A DNA stretch of 64,000 nt from Halorarius halobius (GCF_024298865.1 NZ_CP101161.1:1013227-1077226); one strand, 5' to 3'; shown: positions 43,701 through 52,407, numbered from the stretch's first letter. Notes: generated by a model not told the origin, from the letters alone. Numbers and translations are program-made.

Positions 43701-45780
43701 TGACGTGTTCGTCCCCTCCATGACTGACAACGGGCAGGAGACATTGAAACGGGTCGAAGCTGTCAGCAAGCACCCGTCTCCCGACCACCTCGTCCGCGTC
43801 GAGACACGAAGCGGGCGGGAACTGACGGTGACGCCTGACCACTCGATGCGCCGGTGGAACGACGGTCCCGAACGGATCGAGGCTCTCGAACTCGCGGAGG
43901 GCGACTCGGTTCCGACACCGAAGACCATCGACTTCGACGGCAGGGAGACGACGCTCGACCTGCTCGCGGAGTTCATCGACGCCGACGCCGTTCCGAACGA
44001 CGACCTCGCCGTCGTCGGGATGGGACCGGACCGAATCAAGCGCCTCCTCGACGCCGCGACGCCGGCCGACAGTTACCTGAAGCCGGTCGCCGAACGCCTC
44101 GGCGTCAGCGACTCGACGGTCTACAACTGGGTCAGTCGGGACAGCGTCCCCGTCGGGCCACTGCTCGACCTCTACGACGAGTCGGAACTCCTCGACCGGA
44201 TTCCAGCGGGTGTCCGACTCTCGATGCGACGCGACACCGTCACGCTCGACCGGATGCTGACCGTCGACGAACGCGTCGCTGAACTCCTGGGATACTACGC
44301 TGCCGAGGGATTCACGCGACTCGACGACGGGAACTTCTATCAGACGACCATCTGTATCCCGGACGCGGAACCCCGTCGCAGTATCGTCCGGACCTTCGCG
44401 GACGTCTTCGGGGTCGATGCGTACGAGGAGAACGAGTGGAAGGTCACCGTTTCGAGTCGACTCGTCGCCGTTCTGTTCCGCGACCTTCTCGACTGCGGTA
44501 GTAGCGCGGAGTCGAAACGAATTCCCGATGCGGTCATGGGCAGTCCGAAGCCACATCTCAGGAGGTTCCTGGCGGCCTACTTCGCTGGCGACGGGAGTGC
44601 GTCCAGCGACCGCATCGAGGTCCGCGCCCACACGGTTAGCGACGAACTGAAGCGCGACCTCGTCGCGGCACTGAAGCGGTTCGGCGTCGCCACCAAGACG
44701 TACTGCGAGACCCGAACGCCCGAAACGGGAGTTCTCGCGGAGTTCTACGACGATCCCGGTGAGTTCGAGACCTGGGTGTTGAAGATTACCTCCGAGAACG
44801 CCACACGGTTCGCCGAGCGCGTCGGGTTCACGCTCCAGCGGAAACAGGCCGCGCTCGACACGACGCTCGCGGACACGGAACTCCGGTCGCAGCGTCTGTT
44901 CTCGGACGGTGGCGACGTGTGGCTCGACGAGGTGGTATCGGTCGACCACGTCGAGTCCGACATCGACCACACGTACTCGCTGACCGTCGCTGACACGAAC
45001 ACGCTCGTCGCCAACGACTGCTTCATCGGCCAGTGCGACGGCGACGAAGACTGTGTGATGCTCCTGATGGACGGACTTCTCAACTTCTCGAAATCGTATC
45101 TCCCCGACCAGCGGGGCGGCCAGATGGACGCCCCGCTCGTCATGTCCTCGCGCATCGACCCTTCGGAGATCGACGACGAGGCGCACAACATGGACATCGT
45201 CGAGCAGTATCCCCGGGAGTTCTACGAGGCGACCCGGGAGATGGTCGACCCCGGCGAGGTGGAGGTCCAGATTGCCGAGGAGAACCTCGGCACCGACAGG
45301 GAGTACACTGGGTTCCGGCACACCCACGACACCACCGACATCGCGCTCGGTCCGGACCTGTCGGCGTACAAGACGCTCGGGTCGATGATGGACAAGATGG
45401 ACGCGCAACTGGAACTGTCCCGGAAGTTGCGGGCCGTCGACGAGACGGACGTCGCCGAACGAGTCATCGAGTACCACTTCCTGCCGGACCTCATCGGGAA
45501 TCTGCGCGCCTTCTCCCGGCAGGAGACCCGGTGTCTCGACTGCGGCGAGAAGTACCGGCGGATGCCGCTGTCGGGCGACTGCCGGGAGTGTGGCGGCCGC
45601 GTCAACCTCACCGTCCACCGGGGGTCGGTGAACAAGTACATGGACGTCGCCATCCGCGTCGCCGAGGAGTACGGCTGTCGGGAGTACACGAAACAGCGCC
45701 TGGAAATCCTCGACCGGTCGCTCGAATCCATCTTCGAGAACGACAAGAATAAGCAGGGAAGCATCAGCGACTTCATGTAG
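40735..45780 (+). CDS. polC: DNA polymerase D large subunit DP2, intein-containing
   Basis: A 1681-residue precursor, about 1188 after intein removal. It is the catalytic subunit of the archaeal replicative polymerase PolD. Conserved regions include NVYYAGPIRSAGGTAQALSV and ARGGMCLVLAEGIALKAPKI. Zinc sites (CADCGTH, CPDC, CPRC and C-terminal CLDCGEK, CREC) are present. The active-site segment CDGDEDCVMLL supplies catalytic aspartates. An intein splits the protein immediately before this segment. An acidic insertion (about 283-325) is typical of halophiles. The C-terminal tail KQGSISDFM resembles a PIP box (QxxIxxFF-like). Confidence 0.97.
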   Translation: MRPEDERYFERLEADLDSAFDVAEEAKRRGGDPKPEVEIPVAKDMADRVENILGIEGVAERVRELEGEMSREEAALELVTDFVEGTVGDYDTRAGKVEGAVRTAVALLTEGVVAAPIEGIDRAELLENDDGTEFVNVYYAGPIRSAGGTAQALSVLVADYARSLLDIEEFRPRSEEVERYAEEIALYDKETGLQYTPKDKETKFIAEHMPIMLDGEATGDEEVSGFRDLERVDTNSARGGMCLVLAEGIALKAPKIQRYTRQLDEVEWPWLQDLIDGTYYEDSTGTDDGDAADDGESDAADADGEDDGDAAAEAGPPRPDASTKYLRDLIAGRPVFGHPSESGGFRLRYGRARNHGFATAGVHPATMHLVDDFLATGTQIKTERPGKAAGVVPVDSIEGPTVKLANGDVRRIDDPAEALDVRNGVEKVLDLGEYLVNYGEFVENNHPLAPASYTVEWWEQDLSHAGADVQALQDDPGVDLADPDADRALAWADEYDAPLHPAYTYLWHDLPVERFEALADAVESAGEFAEADGASLEAPPSAGGDRTLVLPRTEAVTDAMETLIVEHTQSEETVTVPDALPLVRSLGFTADLDRTWETLSREAREWDDGANSHRAVNEVAPFELQERAPTRVGNRMGRPEKSESRDLSPAVHTLFPIGEAGGSQRDVAAAAKQRDATGAPGEVEVEVGRRECADCGTHTFRARCPDCDGHTEPHYECPDCDIEVEPDESGRAECPRCETLARTTETRVVDVGTEYRDALDSVGERPGTFDILKGVKGLSSTHKVPEPMEKGILRSKNGVSSFKDGTVRYDMTDLPVTSVRASELDVEVGQLRELGYTEDVDGEPLRHDDQLVELKVQDVVLSDGAAEHMLRTADYVDDLLEQYYGLDAYYEVEEREDLVGELVFGMAPHTSAAVVGRVIGFTSAAVGYAHPYFHAAKRRNCFHPETKVWYSDENDEWSHERIETLVEDRLDPETARRDDFGALVQDLDGDVFVPSMTDNGQETLKRVEAVSKHPSPDHLVRVETRSGRELTVTPDHSMRRWNDGPERIEALELAEGDSVPTPKTIDFDGRETTLDLLAEFIDADAVPNDDLAVVGMGPDRIKRLLDAATPADSYLKPVAERLGVSDSTVYNWVSRDSVPVGPLLDLYDESELLDRIPAGVRLSMRRDTVTLDRMLTVDERVAELLGYYAAEGFTRLDDGNFYQTTICIPDAEPRRSIVRTFADVFGVDAYEENEWKVTVSSRLVAVLFRDLLDCGSSAESKRIPDAVMGSPKPHLRRFLAAYFAGDGSASSDRIEVRAHTVSDELKRDLVAALKRFGVATKTYCETRTPETGVLAEFYDDPGEFETWVLKITSENATRFAERVGFTLQRKQAALDTTLADTELRSQRLFSDGGDVWLDEVVSVDHVESDIDHTYSLTVADTNTLVANDCFIGQCDGDEDCVMLLMDGLLNFSKSYLPDQRGGQMDAPLVMSSRIDPSEIDDEAHNMDIVEQYPREFYEATREMVDPGEVEVQIAEENLGTDREYTGFRHTHDTTDIALGPDLSAYKTLGSMMDKMDAQLELSRKLRAVDETDVAERVIEYHFLPDLIGNLRAFSRQETRCLDCGEKYRRMPLSGDCRECGGRVNLTVHRGSVNKYMDVAIRVAEEYGCREYTKQRLEILDRSLESIFENDKNKQGSISDFM
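43555..45033 (+). mobile_element. PolD intein (polC-a site) with LAGLIDADG endonuclease
   Basis: Residues 941-1433 (493 aa) form an in-frame intein. It begins with Cys (CFHPETKVW), has a block-B motif GRELTVTPDHSM, and carries two LAGLIDADG/DOD motifs (ELLGYYAAEG about 1183-1192, FLAAYFAGDG about 1278-1287). It ends ANDCFIGQ before extein Cys-Asp-Gly-Asp. The final residue is Gln rather than Asn, as known for other PolII inteins at this site. A helix-turn-helix (ERLGVSDSTVYNW, about 1118-1130) lies inside the endonuclease region. Base composition is less GC-rich than the host gene. Confidence 0.95.
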
Positions 45781-45937
45781 CCGGTCGCCGGCCCGCACGA
45801 AGGTTCAAGTACGGGAGCGCGGCCACCCCGCCCGTGATGTGACCGTCGCCCGGGGCGGTCGAGGCGGGTGTGTGGGCCGCCGTCCCGGAGCAACGAGGCC
45901 GTCCCCGGCCTCGCTCCCCACGGCCCGCCTGTTCGCC

Positions 45938-47092
45938 TCAATCCAGCCTGTCGAGCACCGCCTCGGCGTCGTACGCCAGCCGTAGCTCCCGTGAGCGCCC
46001 TCGTCCGTCCACGTCGGCGTACTCGGCGTCGACCAGTCCGAGCTGGTCGAGCTTGTTGATTATCTCGGAGTAGCGGGTGTACCCCAGGTCGGTCTCGTCG
46101 TTGAACGCGTCGAACACGTCGCCGGCCCGCTTCCCGTCGTGGTCCGCGAGCACCCGCAGGAACGCGCGTTCGGACTCCGAGAGGCCACGCAGGTGCCGCG
46201 AGAGATGGACGTGTTTCGCCTTCTCGTAGGCGTCGTCGACGTCCTCGACGGCCACCTCCATCGAGGCGCGCATCTCGGCGTTCAGCCCGGCCCGCCGGAG
46301 CAGGTCGATGCCGACTCGGAGGTCGCCGCCCGAGTCGGCGGTGAGTTCCGCCACGCGGTCGAGCACCTGCGGTCCGACCGCGCCCTCGCGGAAGCCGCGG
46401 TCGACCCGCTCCTGCAGGATGTCGACTATCTCGCGCTCGCCGTACTTCGAGAAGTACACCTCCTCGGGCCGGAACACCGATTGGACGCGCCCATCGAGTT
46501 CGTTGATGACGTCGAGTTCGAGGTCGGAGGAGACGACGATGACGCCGATTTTCGCGCCCGAGTGGGCTTCGTGCGCCCGAAGGAGGGAGTAGAGCGTGTC
46601 GGACGCCTCGTTCTCGTAGAACAGGTAGTTCACGTCGTCGAGCGCGACCACGAGCACCTCGTCCTCCTCGACGAGGCGGTCGGTTATCTGGCCGAACAGT
46701 TTCTTGAACGAGATGCCCGACGTGGGTGGCTCGTACTCGAAGATACCCTCGAACAGCCGCGAGAACACCGAGTAGCGCGTCGAGTCGACCTGGCAGTTGA
46801 CGCGGACGGTCTGGACTTCCGAGACGGACGCCAGTTCGTCGAACAGCATCTGGACGGCGGTGGTCTTCCCCGTCCCGGGCGGACCACGCGCCATCACGTT
46901 CAGCGGGCGCGACCCCCGGACCGCAGGACGGAGCGCGTACTTCAGCGTCTCCATCTGCTCGTCGCGGTGGCGGAACGTCTCCGGCACGTACTCGAAGTCG
47001 AACACGTGCTCGTCGCGGAACACCGACTCGTCCCACCCGAGCATATCCCCTCCGTCCGCGAGGACACGGCGGGGTGGCGCGCCGTCGCTCAT
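45938..47092 (-). CDS. orc2: second Orc1/Cdc6-family AAA+ protein
   Basis: A 384-residue Cdc6-type ATPase. Walker A is GPPGTGKT (about 70-77). The Walker B region reads VVALDDVNYL, with Asp-Asp instead of Asp-Glu. The arginine-finger/sensor region SGGDLRVGIDLLRRAG and a winged-helix C-terminus (FDAFNDETDLGYTRYSEIIN) follow. No ORB-like boxes flank it, so it probably acts at other sites or as a regulator rather than marking its own origin. A minus-strand TATA-like ggttaag near 47,121-47,127 precedes ATG 47092. The symbol follows haloarchaeal usage and is tentative. Confidence 0.88.
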   Translation of the reverse strand: MSDGAPPRRVLADGGDMLGWDESVFRDEHVFDFEYVPETFRHRDEQMETLKYALRPAVRGSRPLNVMARGPPGTGKTTAVQMLFDELASVSEVQTVRVNCQVDSTRYSVFSRLFEGIFEYEPPTSGISFKKLFGQITDRLVEEDEVLVVALDDVNYLFYENEASDTLYSLLRAHEAHSGAKIGVIVVSSDLELDVINELDGRVQSVFRPEEVYFSKYGEREIVDILQERVDRGFREGAVGPQVLDRVAELTADSGGDLRVGIDLLRRAGLNAEMRASMEVAVEDVDDAYEKAKHVHLSRHLRGLSESERAFLRVLADHDGKRAGDVFDAFNDETDLGYTRYSEIINKLDQLGLVDAEYADVDGRGRSRELRLAYDAEAVLDRLD

Positions 47093-47165
47093 TTCACTTT
47101 CACCTCGCTTCCCACGCCACTTAACCGTTGTCGCGCCCCGGCGGAAGTGGTCAGCGACGGCCGCG

Positions 47166-47579
47166 TCAGTCGTCGGCGGGCATCGCCCCTTGGGGCGGCG
47201 TGTCGGCCGCCTCCGCGGTCCAGGCCTGCCACGCCATCAACAGCATGGCAACGATGAGACACAGCCCCCACAGGAACGCGGTCGGGTGCAGGGCCGGCAC
47301 GGGAACGCCGGCGGCGACCCAGACGGTGACGGGGAGCGCCCACTGGCCGACGACGTACAGCCCAGTCACGGCCTGCCGAACGCGCCCGACGACGCCCAGC
47401 GCATCGACGGCGAACCCCATCACGATAGCAAGAATTGACAGCACCCCGAGATGCGCGTGTCCCCCGACCATCCAGCTAGGTACCGCGGTCCCACCCGCGA
47501 GCAGCATGTTCTGATACAACCCCACCACCATCATCGTCGCCAGGCCGAGAAAGCCCGACGTCTTGAGGATTCGTGACAT
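47166..47579 (-). CDS. membrane protein with four predicted helices
   Basis: A 137-residue protein with four helices. The loop after helix 1 contains WMVGGHAHLGVLSILA, where His-Ala-His next to a helix could bind metal or haem. Other features are RVRQAVTGLYVVGQWALPV and ALHPTAFLWGLCLIV. This pattern resembles small haem- or isomerase-type membrane proteins, but I cannot name the family. It ends with a polar tail (AADTPPQGAMPADD). It lies between orc2 and the MutS-like gene, same strand. Confidence 0.7.
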   Translation of the reverse strand: MSRILKTSGFLGLATMMVVGLYQNMLLAGGTAVPSWMVGGHAHLGVLSILAIVMGFAVDALGVVGRVRQAVTGLYVVGQWALPVTVWVAAGVPVPALHPTAFLWGLCLIVAMLLMAWQAWTAEAADTPPQGAMPADD

Positions 47580-47651
47580 AGTCCCCTCGGTCAGGTGGTT
47601 TCCCGCCCCGGACATAAACGTGTCGTTGCGAATGAATATCCGCCGTACCTC

Positions 47652-49631
47652 TCACTCCACGTCGTCGAACTTCTCCAGCAGGCGAGGATAGAACTCGCCG
47701 TCCGCCTGGCCGGCCAGTTTCTCGACTATCAACTCGGGGGTCGAGCGCGCGAGGTGGTCCTTCCGCGGGGAGCGGTTCACCTCCAGGTCGCCGTCCACGA
47801 GGCCGACGGCTTCGATACCGTCGACGGTGACGTCGATGTCGGCGGCGGCGCGTATCTCGCCGGCGAGATGCGAGACGAACACCGCCGTCGACTCCGACGC
47901 CGCGAGCGCCTCGAGGATGCCCGCGATGATGAGCGCCGAGGCGCCCGGTTCGGTGATAGACTCCAGTTCGTCCACGAGGACAAGCCGCGTCCGGTCGCCC
48001 GTCGCCACGTCGCCGAACTCGCGGAGCGTGGCCTCGAACGCGCCCGCATCGAGCGTGCCCTGCGTCTTCGCCTGGTAGTGGAGCGCCTCGAACCGCTCGA
48101 CGCGGGCCGACTCCGCCGGCACGGGAAGCCCCATGTGCGCCAGCACCGCGACCAGCCCGACCAGGTCCAGCGTCGACGTCTTGCCGCCGGAGTTGACGCC
48201 CGACAGCACTGCGACCCCCTCGACGCCGTAGTCGACCGGCTCCACGTCCTCGAACGGGACGTCGAGCAGCGGCGAGCGCCCGGCCTCGATGGCGAACCCC
48301 CGCCCTCCGAACTCAGGCATCGTGCAGTCGAACTCGCGGGCGAACCGCGCGACGGCCAGTTCCACGTCCAACTCGAGGGCCGCATCCACGAGGTCGGCGG
48401 CAGGGTCGCGCATCTCGGCGAGCGTCTCCGCGAGGTCGCGTTTGAGCCGTGCCGCCCGGCGGTCGCGCTCGGCGGTTAGCTCCTCGCGGAGCCGCGAGAC
48501 GGCGCGGTCGTTCGACTCCACCGGGAACGTCGGCCGGTCGTCGAACGCCTCGCGTGCGAGGTCCGCGTGGTCCGAGAGGTCCAGCGCGTCGACGAGGTGG
48601 TCCCGGGCGGCGTCGACCGCCTCGGCGTACTCGTCGGCCAGTTCGCGGTCGAGTAGCGAGTCGACGCCCGCGCCTTGCTCGACCAGCGACAGCAAATCGG
48701 CGCCCTCGATGGTCACGTCGCGCTGTTCGATGGCCTCGCGCAGGCGGTCGTTGGCGACGCTCTCGGCGACCGAGACGGCGGCGTCGAGGTCGTCCACCGC
48801 CGTCGAGAGCCGGTCGAGTTCCTCGTCGCCCGCCACGGTGCCGTCCGCGTCGAGCCGCTCGAGCGCCTGGTCGAGTTCTTCGGCGTCCAGCGGCGCGTCC
48901 AGGTCGGCGGCCCGGTGGACGCGCGCGGCCGCCCGCAGGCTGTCGCGGTTGCGCGCGAAGAAGGCAAGCACCCGCTCGGGGACGACCGAGACGGGGTCGT
49001 CGAGCGCCCCGGGGTCGACGCGCACGTCGCCTTCGACGTCGACGCCGGCGAACGCCTCGTCGAGCGCGACGACGGTGGCGTACCCCCGCGCGAGCTCCGC
49101 GAGGTCCCGTGCGTCGTCGACCAGTTCGACCGACAACTCCGGCATCGCGTCGGTCGCTTCCGCGTACGTCTCGGCGTCGGTCGTCGCCAGACAGCGGTCG
49201 CGGACCCGCACGTCACCAGGGGCGTCGAGCGGCTCGACGCCGTCGAGTGCGTCCAGCACGTCGGGGTCGGGGTCGCGTTCCATCGCGCCGGCCGCGAACT
49301 CGCGTACCTCCTCGATGCGCGACCGGCTCCCGGAAGGGTACAGCGTCTCTAGCCGCCGTGCGGCGTAGGCGGTGACGGCCCGCCCCTGAACGAGTTCGAG
49401 CGCGTCCCGGTACAGCTCCCGCGCTCGGTCGGTGGCGAGAAAGTCGCCGTCGTCGCCGTGGCGGGCGCGGATAGCCCCCCGCGCGATGCGGGCGGCTCGC
49501 CCCTCCGAGATGCCGGGCGCTCGCGCGATGGCGGCGACGTCGCCGCGTTCGAGCGCCGCCTCGGGGTCGTCGAGCTGGCGGAGTCGGTCGGCCGTCTTCG
49601 CGCCGACGCCGGGGACCGCCTCCAGTTCCAT
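47652..49631 (-). CDS. MutS-family ATPase with helix-hairpin-helix domain
   Basis: A 659-residue protein. An N-terminal helix-hairpin-helix region (about 1-50, VPGVGAKTADRLRQL and APGISEGRAARIARG) precedes a long alpha-helical lever/coiled-coil section. A C-terminal MutS ATPase domain follows. Walker A is GVNSGGKTSTLDL (about 470-480), Walker B is LVLVDELESITEPG, and a switch histidine sits in FVSHLAGEI. It lacks MutS mismatch-recognition domains and the Smr nuclease of MutS2. It resembles archaeal MutS-related proteins thought to act on branched DNA; role inferred. Confidence 0.87.
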   Translation of the reverse strand: MELEAVPGVGAKTADRLRQLDDPEAALERGDVAAIARAPGISEGRAARIARGAIRARHGDDGDFLATDRARELYRDALELVQGRAVTAYAARRLETLYPSGSRSRIEEVREFAAGAMERDPDPDVLDALDGVEPLDAPGDVRVRDRCLATTDAETYAEATDAMPELSVELVDDARDLAELARGYATVVALDEAFAGVDVEGDVRVDPGALDDPVSVVPERVLAFFARNRDSLRAAARVHRAADLDAPLDAEELDQALERLDADGTVAGDEELDRLSTAVDDLDAAVSVAESVANDRLREAIEQRDVTIEGADLLSLVEQGAGVDSLLDRELADEYAEAVDAARDHLVDALDLSDHADLAREAFDDRPTFPVESNDRAVSRLREELTAERDRRAARLKRDLAETLAEMRDPAADLVDAALELDVELAVARFAREFDCTMPEFGGRGFAIEAGRSPLLDVPFEDVEPVDYGVEGVAVLSGVNSGGKTSTLDLVGLVAVLAHMGLPVPAESARVERFEALHYQAKTQGTLDAGAFEATLREFGDVATGDRTRLVLVDELESITEPGASALIIAGILEALAASESTAVFVSHLAGEIRAAADIDVTVDGIEAVGLVDGDLEVNRSPRKDHLARSTPELIVEKLAGQADGEFYPRLLEKFDDVE

Positions 49632-49734
49632 CGGCGGCGTCTACCGACCCGGCGGCCTAAAGCCTTCCCGAGACGGGCGTCGAGTGGGTGCCCCGACCCG
49701 TGGCCTTTTGCCCGTCGCCGGCCGAGCCCCGAGC

Positions 49735-50595
49735 ATGAGCCTGCCGGACGCGACCGTCGCCAAACTGGACGCCGCCCGCGAGGACCTCGCCGGCTTCGAC
49801 GGCGTCGTCGTCGCCTTCTCCGGCGGCGTCGACTCCTCGGTGGTGGCCGCGGTCGCCCACGACGCGCTGGGCGACGACGCCGTCGCCTGCACCGCGAAAT
49901 CGGAGACGCTCCCCGCGGCCGAGTTGGACGACGCCACCCGCGTCGCCGAGGAGATAGGCGTCCGCCACGAGATAACCTCGTTCTCGGAACTCGACGACCC
50001 CGCCTTCGTCGAGAACGACGACGACCGCTGTTACCACTGCCGGTCGATGCGGCTGGGCGAGATGTTCGACGTGGCCCGCGAGCTAGGCATCGACGTGGTG
50101 TGCGACGGGACGAACGCCGACGACCCCGGCGAAGGCCACCGCCCCGGGCTCCGCGCCGTCGAGGAACTCGACGCCTACTCGCCGCTTCTGGAACACGGCA
50201 TCACCAAGGAGGAGGTCCGGGCCATCGCGGACCACTACGAGCTGTCGGTCGCGGACAAGCCCTCGATGGCTTGCCTGTCGTCGCGTATCCCGACGGGGCT
50301 GGACGTGACCGAGGACCGATTGACGCGCGTGGAGCAGGCCGAACAACTGTTGCGGACGTGGGGGTTCGAGCAGTTCCGGGTGCGCGACCACGACGGCCTC
50401 GCCCGCATCGAGGTCGGCGAGGACGAACTCGACCGCGCGCTCGACGCCGACTTCGTGCGTGCCGCGCGCGACCACCTGCTCGACTGCGGGTTCGACCACG
50501 TGACGCTCGACCTGGAGGGATACCGCACGGGGAGCGTCTCGCCCGACGCGGACGGCGGCGACGTGCTCGACGCCGACTACCCGACGCCGGACTGA
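49735..50595 (+). CDS. larE: LarE-type ATP-dependent sulfur transferase
   Basis: A 286-residue PP-loop enzyme (SGGVDSSVVAAVAHDAL, about 29-45) of the LarE family. LarE inserts sulfur into pyridinium mononucleotide during nickel-pincer nucleotide synthesis. Cysteines 99, 102 (DRCYHCRSM) and 180 (SMACLSSRIPTG) are arranged like LarE enzymes that carry a 4Fe-4S cluster instead of sacrificing a single cysteine. A probable larB begins at the right end of the window. Convergent with the phosphatase gene, stops 1 bp apart. Confidence 0.87.
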   Translation: MSLPDATVAKLDAAREDLAGFDGVVVAFSGGVDSSVVAAVAHDALGDDAVACTAKSETLPAAELDDATRVAEEIGVRHEITSFSELDDPAFVENDDDRCYHCRSMRLGEMFDVARELGIDVVCDGTNADDPGEGHRPGLRAVEELDAYSPLLEHGITKEEVRAIADHYELSVADKPSMACLSSRIPTGLDVTEDRLTRVEQAEQLLRTWGFEQFRVRDHDGLARIEVGEDELDRALDADFVRAARDHLLDCGFDHVTLDLEGYRTGSVSPDADGGDVLDADYPTPD

Positions 50596-50596
50596 C

Positions 50597-51208
50597 TCAG
50601 TCGGCCCACTCGCGGACGTTCCGGTCGACGACGCGCGGTTCGTCGCCCTCGAACACGGTGACGCCGCAGTTGTCGATGTGGTTGTCCAGCACCGCCGTCT
50701 CGATGTCGCCCCCGGTGACGTGCGACAGTAGCATGTAGACGGGGCCGCCGTGGGTGACGACGAGCCGCGTGCCCCCCTCGGCGAGCAGTTGGTCGAACCG
50801 GTCGGTGACCCGGTCGTGCACGTCGACGAGGCTCTCGCCCGAGTCGGGCACCCGGTCGGCCGCGGCGGCGGCGGCCTCCCCGAGCCCGAACTCCGGGTAG
50901 CGCTCGAACACGTCCTGATACGTCAGCCCCTGATACACGCCGATGTCGCGCTCGCGCCACGCCCGCTCGTAGCTGGCGTCGCTCGGCTCGTGTGCGAGGT
51001 GGTCGGCCACGCGCTCGGTCGTCTCCTTCGTCCGGAGGAGGTCGGAGGCGTGGACCGCGTCGAACGCGTAGCGGTCCGCGAGCCACGCCCCGAGCGCGTC
51101 GGCCTGCTCGCGGCCGGTGTCGTTCAGCGGCACGGGCGCCCACCCCTGCATCCGCCCCTCCCGATTCCACGGCGTCTCCCCGTGGCGCGCGACGACGATG
51201 GTGGTCAT
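50597..51208 (-). CDS. histidine phosphatase (phosphoglycerate-mutase-like)
   Basis: A 203-residue branch-1 histidine phosphatase. The catalytic RHGE is in VVARHGETPWNREGRMQG (His about 8), and the second catalytic His in VVTHGGPVYMLL. Conserved LNDTGREQADALG and WRERDIGVYQGLTYQD (proton-donor Glu) are present. Substrates may be phosphosugars or cofactors; not resolvable by sequence. It is divergent from lipA, with 91 bp between the start codons. Confidence 0.9.
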   Translation of the reverse strand: MTTIVVARHGETPWNREGRMQGWAPVPLNDTGREQADALGAWLADRYAFDAVHASDLLRTKETTERVADHLAHEPSDASYERAWRERDIGVYQGLTYQDVFERYPEFGLGEAAAAAADRVPDSGESLVDVHDRVTDRFDQLLAEGGTRLVVTHGGPVYMLLSHVTGGDIETAVLDNHIDNCGVTVFEGDEPRVVDRNVREWAD

Positions 51209-51299
51209 CGGCTGGAGCCAGGGTCCCGTTCCCCATGAGCGTTCGCGTCGCGGGGCCGGTGTCAGCACGCTTTTGCCCGCGGAGGCAAATATCACGGCA

Positions 51300-52241
51300 A
51301 TGAGCGGCTCCCGCGAGCGCCGTCGCAAGCCCGAGTGGCTGAAAAGTCGGCCCCCGTCCGGCGAGCGGTTCGCCGACATCAAGTCGACCCTCCGCGACCA
51401 CGACCTCCACACGGTCTGTGAGGAGGCCTCGTGTCCGAATCTGGGTGACTGCTGGAGCGGGCGCAACGGCCCCGGCACGGCGACGTTCATGCTGATGGGC
51501 GACCGCTGTTCGCGCGGCTGTAACTTCTGTGACGTGAAGACCGGCGGGATGGACCCGCTCGACGGCGACGAACCGGCGAACGTCGCCTCGGCGGTCGCCG
51601 AAATCGGCCTCGACTACGTCGTGTTGACGAGCGTGGACCGCGACGACCTGCCAGACGGCGGCGCCTCCCACTTCGCGGAGACCGTCCGCGAGATAAAGCG
51701 CCGGGACCCCTCGATTCTCGTGGAGGCGCTCATCCCCGACTTCCAGGGGGACGAAGCGGCCGTCCGGAAGGTCATCGACGCCGGGCCGGACGTGCTCGCG
51801 CACAACGTCGAGACGGTCGAACGCCTCCAGTGGCCCGTCCGGGACCGCCGGGCCGGCTACGAGCAGTCGCTGTCGGTCCTGCGGCAGGTCGCGGAGTCGG
51901 ACTGCTACGCGAAGACCTCCATCATGCTCGGGGTCGGCGAGTACGCCCACGAGGTGTACCAGACGCTCTCGGACCTGAAGCAGGCCGGCGTCGACATCGT
52001 CACGTTCGGCCAGTACCTCCAGCCGTCCCGCTCCCATCTGGAGGTGTTCGACTACGTCCACCCCGACGTGTTCGACACCTGGCGCGCCGTCGCGGAGGAG
52101 GAACTCGACTTCCTCTACTGTGCGTCGGGGCCGATGGTCCGTTCGTCGTTCAAGGCCGGCGAGTTCTTCGTCGAGGCGGTCGCCCGCGACGGCCTCAGCG
52201 TCGAGGAGGCGCGCGAGCAGGCCCGAGCACGCGGCGATTGA
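51300..52241 (+). CDS. lipA: lipoyl synthase
   Basis: A 313-residue radical-SAM enzyme that inserts two sulfurs into octanoyl-protein. Auxiliary cluster cysteines are at about 40, 45 and 51 (VCEEASCPNLGDC). The radical-SAM CxxxCxxC is at about 70, 74, 77 (DRCSRGCNFCDVK). The family segment DIVTFGQYLQPSRSHLEV follows, with the late serine in GPMVRSSFKAGEFF. It sits directly upstream of the lipoate-dependent dehydrogenase operon, supplying its cofactor. Confidence 0.96.
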   Translation: MSGSRERRRKPEWLKSRPPSGERFADIKSTLRDHDLHTVCEEASCPNLGDCWSGRNGPGTATFMLMGDRCSRGCNFCDVKTGGMDPLDGDEPANVASAVAEIGLDYVVLTSVDRDDLPDGGASHFAETVREIKRRDPSILVEALIPDFQGDEAAVRKVIDAGPDVLAHNVETVERLQWPVRDRRAGYEQSLSVLRQVAESDCYAKTSIMLGVGEYAHEVYQTLSDLKQAGVDIVTFGQYLQPSRSHLEVFDYVHPDVFDTWRAVAEEELDFLYCASGPMVRSSFKAGEFFVEAVARDGLSVEEAREQARARGD

Positions 52242-52364
52242 GCCTCGGTACCACGCCACGTTTTCCACCGAAAACCGGACGGACGGTCACATCCCCCCGG
52301 CGAAAAACGGCCGCGCTCGACGTTCGTGGGGTGCTCGCCGGCAATAACGGCACCCAGCGGAAGG

Positions 52365-52370
52365 TATTTA
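52365..52370 (+). promoter_or_regulatory. TATA-like box of the 2-oxoacid dehydrogenase operon
   Basis: The hexamer tattta in aaggtatttacg would start transcription near 52,393. That gives about 38 nt of leader, containing ATG 52408 of an eight-codon ORF that stops on the E1-alpha start codon. Confidence 0.5.
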
Positions 52371-52407
52371 CGAAAACCATATGCCGCGGGCGAGTGAGCG
52401 TTCCCGT

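Noticed and set aside
40195..45798. 1867-codon open frame on the minus strand opposite polC
   Set aside because: It is the antisense shadow of a GC-rich gene. The translation is low-complexity (Val, Arg, Asp, Glu rich), without domains, and polC on the other strand is unmistakable.
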